A stretch of DNA of 64,000 bases from Rhizodiscina lignyota. Its lineage: Eukaryota; Ascomycota; Dothideomycetes; Aulographales; Rhizodiscinaceae. Shown here in pieces: positions 59,177 to 64,000 of the stretch. Location: assembly GCA_010015805.1 (NCBI GenBank), contig ML978122.1, positions 1,770,453 to 1,834,452 on the forward strand. The letters are read 5' to 3'. The notes below the pieces were generated by a model. That model was not told where the DNA came from and did not search any database. It worked only from the letters and a program-made list of their open reading frames with translations. How positions within the stretch are numbered: the stretch's first letter is position 1; every line of letters starts with the position of its first letter. A program made the translations under genes and the position numbers.

Positions 59177-61398
59177 TCATCCAAGATTGAACGGCAGAGT
59201 CGCCTCCCAAGCCTTGATCCGCTCATGGCGTGGCGGTAACGGCTCGGGTGCAGGTCCAGACCGACGTCTTCGACGCAGCCTTCCAAATCCGCGTGGTGGT
59301 GTAATTGCAAAACCATCATCCTCCTGGATTGCAGCGTCGTCATCCTGTACGACGCCTGCACGGCCAAGCTGTTCCTTTTTGGTATTTTCCTTTTCATCGC
59401 TCTCACCCTTCCTGCCCACATGCAATGAATCGTATGTTTCGTTGAGTTTGCGTCGTGTCTCGTCACGATTTGGTGGCGGGAGGTGACGCGAATGCGTATG
59501 ATGTGAATCTGAGCTTGTGCTAAGTATCGAGGGCGGGCTCGGTACGTCTGCGCGGCTGCTAGCAGTACTGAGCTGGCTGGCATCGCTGCCGCGACGACTA
59601 TGCTGACTTTGAGGCGGGGGCGTGGGCTGGACATGCGGAGGTAATTAGTAGCTCTGCGGGAATTGACTTGCGGGCTATTGCAGTGGGCAATTAGTATGTA
59701 CATATATATGTATATAAGATAGCGATAGATGGCATTCATAAATGGCAGTTGAAAGGTGTGGGGATCAGTACGTACCGGACTGTTGAGCATGTTTTGCCGC
59801 CTGTTACGGCCCTTCTTGATGTGGCTTTTCAGCGCACTTGAATCCAGCGGCTTCAGAAGCTCGAAACTGCAGAGCAGCTCTGAAGAAACCGACATCACCG
59901 CTCCCCAGTTATCAAACTCTCCGCAGTACTGGAGAAAATTAGCCGAAGACGTCATGAAAACAAGGATGAAAAAACCCACATTCGGTGCGGAAAATACGGT
60001 GACCAATATTCTGTCGTTGAAGAACTCGTAACCGTCTTCGACCACCATATGCGCTCGACAAACCAAGTCGAAGTCGTGCTTCTGCAAGAATTCCATGATA
60101 ATCTTCTTGCCGAAACAGTAACTGACACCTCTCTCATTCGGCTCCCAGTCGCTCTCTAGCCCCTCTGCTGGATCACTCCAGAGCAAGTCATTGAGCAGAC
60201 CGTAGTCAGGAACATCTGTAGGTCTCTGGACTCCACGAATGTCGTCCATGCTGCTCAGGCTCGGCGACAGACCACCGTGAACGCAGAAGATCTTGCCAGC
60301 AACAATGGCGGCAATCGGCAACGTGTTGAAAGTATCGATGAAAGCCTTCCAGACCTTGATGTTGCACCTTCGTTTGCACTCGTCGTAGAACCCGTAGACT
60401 CTTGTGACGTTTGCGCATTCGTGGTTGCCTCGTAGAAGAAAGAAGTTCTCGGGGAATTTCAGCTTGTAGCATAGCAAAAGTAGAATCGTTTCCAAACTCT
60501 GCTTGCCGCGGTCGACGTAGTCTCCGAGGAAGAGGAAATTCGCATTCGGAGGGAAGCCACACATCTCAAACATCCGAATGAGGTCGGTATACTGCCCATG
60601 GACGTCTCCCACGATCTTGACCGGAGGTGCCAGCTCCAGTAATGCAGGCTGGGTGAGGAACAACTCTCGCGCTGCTTGACAGATTGCAAATATCTCAGCA
60701 TTCTTCAAGCAAACGGTCTTGGTGACCTTTCCAGCGTATGCTGCGTCCAGAAGTCGTGAAATCATATCGTCTAGGTCAATGCTCTTCAACGCAGATATCT
60801 CAACATCTGAATTTGTGCGCTCAGGGTGTGAGGGTGGATCTGATGATCGCGGAACGTTATGGTCTTTCTTGATCAGAATCGGTTCCTTTGGTTGCGCGGT
60901 TGCGAGTGGAGGCGGCAAGCCAGTAGGAGGCGCCTCGGACACATTGTCTACCTCTCCGCTCCTCTGAGCTTCTGCAATATCTTCGTGTCCTTGACCTAGC
61001 GAAGCTGACTGGGTCGGAGAAGGAGGTGGCATAGTGCCTTCGGAGAGGCCATCACCACGAGAAATATCTATCGAATTCGGCCGAGCGGAGGAATTCGAGC
61101 CTCTGTGAGAGCGTTTTCCGTTCGAGATGGCGCTTGTTGAAGACTTGACGGAGGCGGCGTCGGATTTGTCATTGTTGCCGTTGCTTTTTTCTGACACCAA
61201 GGCGGACGTAGAACCTCTCGGGCTGTCAGTCTTGCCAGAGCCTGGGATTCTAGACTTCAGGTTTCTGAGCGACGAGCGTGCCGACTCTTTTGTGTCTGAG
61301 CGTGAGAACGACGGATATGAATCAAGTTCAGGGCCCTCGCCAGTGGGCGTGCGAGTGCCGCTGCTTTTCTTGTCCGATTTGGAGGGCTGGTTACCCAT
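59177..61398 (-). CDS. Serine/threonine protein phosphatase PPZ
   Basis: Exons 61398-59980 and 59928-59776 encode an N-terminal extension of about 200 residues starting [14 protein letters not shown] (N-myristoylation site, Ser-rich). The PP1-type catalytic domain follows with GDVHGQ, GDYVDRG, RGNHE and HGGLSPSL, ending [17 protein letters not shown] phosphatases control potassium/sodium balance and cell-wall integrity. The third exon has two possible acceptors in one frame. The first (59674) gives PASQFPQSY and a TAA at 59645, 533 residues. The second (59626) skips that stop and adds 149 residues ending [14 protein letters not shown] at 59177, 673 residues. Both acceptors follow a TACTAAT branch-like box. 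Which form dominates is unknown. Confidence 0.9.
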
Positions 61399-62642
61399 GA
61401 TAACGAACGCAGTGAAGATTTAGCGATCGCAAGTAGTGTTGTGTCGCGAATTCAAAGCCTTGTTGTCCGTTGCTGGTGTGCGCGGGGTCGTGAAGGGGTG
61501 ATCTGGGGTAGGAAGATTCAGATCCTGGCCTCTCCCGTAAACACCTCCGCGATCTACTCCTTCCCTCTCTCCAGCAATGCCAATGCTGTTCGCTTGTTCG
61601 CTTGTCCTGACGTAGTTGATGGTCACACGACACTGTGTTAGGGCGGTCGAAAGAGTCTTGCGAGGAAGGAGCGCACGAGGGCTTCGTCGGAAGATGCCGT
61701 GGTTCGCGAGCGGGAGGAGCTTTGCAGGGCGAAGGATGGTGGAAAGAGTGACTGTGGAGGGATTTGAGGCTCTTGTGAATCCAGATTTCGATGAATCTTC
61801 GGATCTTTATCTGATACTCGGCTTTATCCGGGCTTTGCGGATGTGCCAGGCTCGAAGTTCAGTGGAGGCGACGCGCGGTCCCGTGCCTTCGCTATGACTC
61901 CAACTGGTGATGCCAGCCTGTGTACGTTGTTCGCGATGGTAGGAAGCGGCAGAGGTTATCAGTCTGTCCGCTTTCTTCGGGCCAAGAGGCTTGGGGGATT
62001 ATCGCCGTTGGTCGGATGGGGGGTTGAATACACCGAACAGTGACTTCATTCAGACTGTTTGATGGTGTCGGCGCCCTGAAGGCAGTTGCGCAGTGCCACT
62101 CTTATGATAACTAAGAGTGTAGAAGATGGCAGAAGGGCGAAAGTCGATTGCTGGAGGGGCGAAGCGGTTCAGAAGTGGATTCGAAAGCTTGGGTCTTGGA
62201 TGCAGAGCAGCGCGCTATGCCACTTTGGGGAGTGAACGGACACCGGCACAATAACGCATGCTCGTCTGTCCTTTTCTTTGTCCACCGGAATCAAGAAAGT
62301 CGAGCAACTTACAGCTCTGAACGTCACGAGCACTTTTACTGTCAGCGAGCTGCAGCTGTCGTGCACGAGCAGGCATTCGTTGACCGCCTTGGGCTTTCGG
62401 GAAGTGAACCGCTGCCCAATGCGGCTCCGCCGTCCTCAATTGTTCACTCGTTTATTTCATTTGGCTTTGCTATAACTACATGCTAAGTCTCCTTGCAAGC
62501 CCCCGCTTATTCGGAGCTTAGATTCATCACTTGTGCTGGAGCCGAGAAACAAGGTTCTGATGTATTTTGTCATCTGTTAAGTTATCGTGCTTGCTCATCC
62601 GATCTTGACGTGCATCCCGCGTCAGCAACCAAAGACCCCACG
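61399..62642. other. Intergenic region: PPZ promoter and ALDH 3' flank
   Basis: 1.2 kb. Open frames such as those at 61616-61897 and 62148-62486 (+) have no motif or splice support. The first 230 bases are the probable PPZ leader. Confidence 0.45.
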
Positions 62643-64000
62643 CTATAGCTTAGTGCCCAAGTTCACGTGCACCTAAAGTATGTCAAACAATGCAAATCCC
62701 TGGGGAAGGAGTTGTACTTACTGCCTTCTTTTGCGAGTACGCTTCCAATCCGGCTTCACCAAGCTCACGACCGATACCGCTCTGCTTGACGCCACCGAAT
62801 GGGATGCGGAAGTCTGAGTCGTTGCTGCTGTTGATCCATACCATGCCAGCTTCGATCCTGCGAGCGACGCGGTGGGCCTTTGTGATGTTCTCAGTGAAGA
62901 GGGCGCTTCCAAGGCCGTATGTGCTGTCGTTTGCCCGCGTAATGGCTTCCTCCTCTGTCTTGAAGGAAGTGATGACGACAAATGGGCCGAAGACTTCCTC
63001 GCGATAGATCTTCATGTCGTCTTTGACGTTGGTGAAGACCGTAGGGGCAATGAAGAATCCCTTTCCACCAACGTCCTTGAAAGGCTCACCACCCATTTCC
63101 AGTTTTGCGCCCTCGCTCTTACCAGCCTCAATGTATGACAGGACGCGGTCGTACTGCAGCTTCGTAACTTGTGGGCCCTGGAATGTATCGTCCTCAAACG
63201 GATTGCCGACCTTGCTGGTAGCCTTCACGTGCTCCTTGAACGCGGCAACAAATTTGTCGTAGATGCCTTCCTGGACGAATACACGCGATGTGGCTGTGCA
63301 GACTTGACCTTGGTTGTACATGATTCCAACGTGTGCCCACTTGACAGCCTGATCCAAGTCTGCATCGTCAAAGACAATGAGCGGGCTCTTTCCTCCTGTT
63401 TCCAGGGTAATATTCTTCATGTTGATGGCGGCCATCTTCATGATTTCCTTTCCGGTTGCGGTGCTTCCAGTAAATGCAATCTTGTCAATGTCGAGATGAG
63501 TGGCGATGGCAGCTCCAGCAACACGTCCATAGCCGTTCAGGATGTTTACAACGCCTGGCGGGAAGCCAGCCTCTTTGATTAGATTTGCAAGGTAGAGAAT
63601 CGAGAGAGGAGTCTGCTCAGCTGCCTTCATAACGACAGTGTTGCCGCAAGCCAGGGCTGGGCCCAGCTTCCAAGCAGCCATGAGGAGAGGAAAGTTCCAT
63701 CTACCCACCAATTAGCAAAATATTGAAGAGTGCGTTCAAGCTATCCGTACGGAATGATCTGTCCGCAAACGCCGATAGGCTCGCGGACGGTATAAGCGAA
63801 TTTGGCAGGTGTCGTCTCAATTACTTGACCGTGAATCTATAAATCAACACTTTAGTCAAAACTTCTAGGCTTTTGTAATCGGCTATACTAATTCCTACCT
63901 TATCCGCATAGCCGCCATAGTATTTGAAGACGTTCGCAACCTCGGTAAGATCGTCGTTCAGCGCGACTGAGTATGCCTTGCCTACATCGTAGAATGTTAG
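62643..64000 (-). CDS. Aldehyde dehydrogenase, NAD(P)+-dependent (5' end off window)
   Basis: At least four exons are visible: one reaching to 63899 from the window edge side (its own acceptor is probably CTACGATGTAG near 63982), then 63836-63751, 63700-62722 and 62672-62643. The sequence is classic class 1/2 ALDH: PIGVCGQIIPWNFPLLM, the coenzyme site FTGSTATGKEIM, LETGGKSPLIVFDDAD with the catalytic Glu, NQGQVCTATSR with the nucleophilic Cys, EEVFGPFVVITSF and PFGGVKQSGIGRELGEAGLEAY. It ends VHVNLGTKL from a separate 30-base exon; reading through the donor gives a false tail. It is likely the cytosolic AldA-type enzyme oxidising acetaldehyde to acetate. The N-terminal part lies beyond 64000. 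Confidence 0.93.

Noticed and set aside
59187-59486. 99-codon frame on + opposite the PPZ tail
   Set aside because: Mirror of the better-supported - strand tail, which continues the PPZ frame and has coding character.

Overview
The window is nuclear DNA of a filamentous ascomycete (Pezizomycotina). Genes carry many short GT-AG introns (about 45-75 bases). The content is typical of the group: a HET-domain protein, a NACHT STAND NTPase, TRI12-type and monocarboxylate-type MFS transporters, a berberine-bridge-type oxidase, a P450, a secretory lipase and a secreted subtilase, beside conserved housekeeping genes. Dothideomycetes is my best guess for the class, but nothing seen here fixes it. Where I give exon ends I read the splice sites myself, and for the models spelled out in full the exon lengths sum to a multiple of three.

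Layout. 0-3 kb: a partial LigD-type 3'-phosphoesterase gene and a tricarballylate-dehydrogenase-like flavoprotein. 5-9.5 kb: an F-box-like protein, then TOM22 and a CENP-U/Ame1-like kinetochore gene sharing a short divergent promoter. 9.5-16 kb: an AidB-type acyl-CoA dehydrogenase divergent from acetoacetyl-CoA synthetase, then a secretory lipase. 17-27.8 kb: HET protein, NmrA-like reductase, GMA12/MNN10 glycosyltransferase, 6-phosphofructo-2-kinase with a degenerate phosphatase half, and TOM40. 28-41.5 kb: a metabolite-cluster-like run of FAD-linked oxidase, MFS transporter, enolase paralogue, P450, second MFS transporter and a decayed amidohydrolase. 42-51 kb: CAF-1 subunit Cac2 and a large secreted subtilase. 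51.5-57 kb: an NLR-like NACHT gene, apparently damaged, flanked by three members of an unrecognised family of tiny single-pass membrane proteins, plus a long perfect hairpin and a PIF1 helicase relic. 57.6-64 kb: ribosomal protein uS5 (S2), protein phosphatase PPZ with two possible C-termini, and the 3' part of an aldehyde dehydrogenase.

Repeats. Three copies of a roughly 224-base MITE with GGGTGACAAAATAGTTGA terminal inverted repeats lie at 14.1, 16.6 and 40.5 kb. A second, smaller inverted-repeat element lies at 33.3 kb. I saw no retroelement, virus-like element, rRNA, tRNA or CRISPR array.

Most interesting points: the small membrane-protein family around the NLR locus, an active-site-complete enolase paralogue inside a P450/transporter/oxidase cluster that has no backbone synthase in view, and a 149-residue alternative tail on PPZ.
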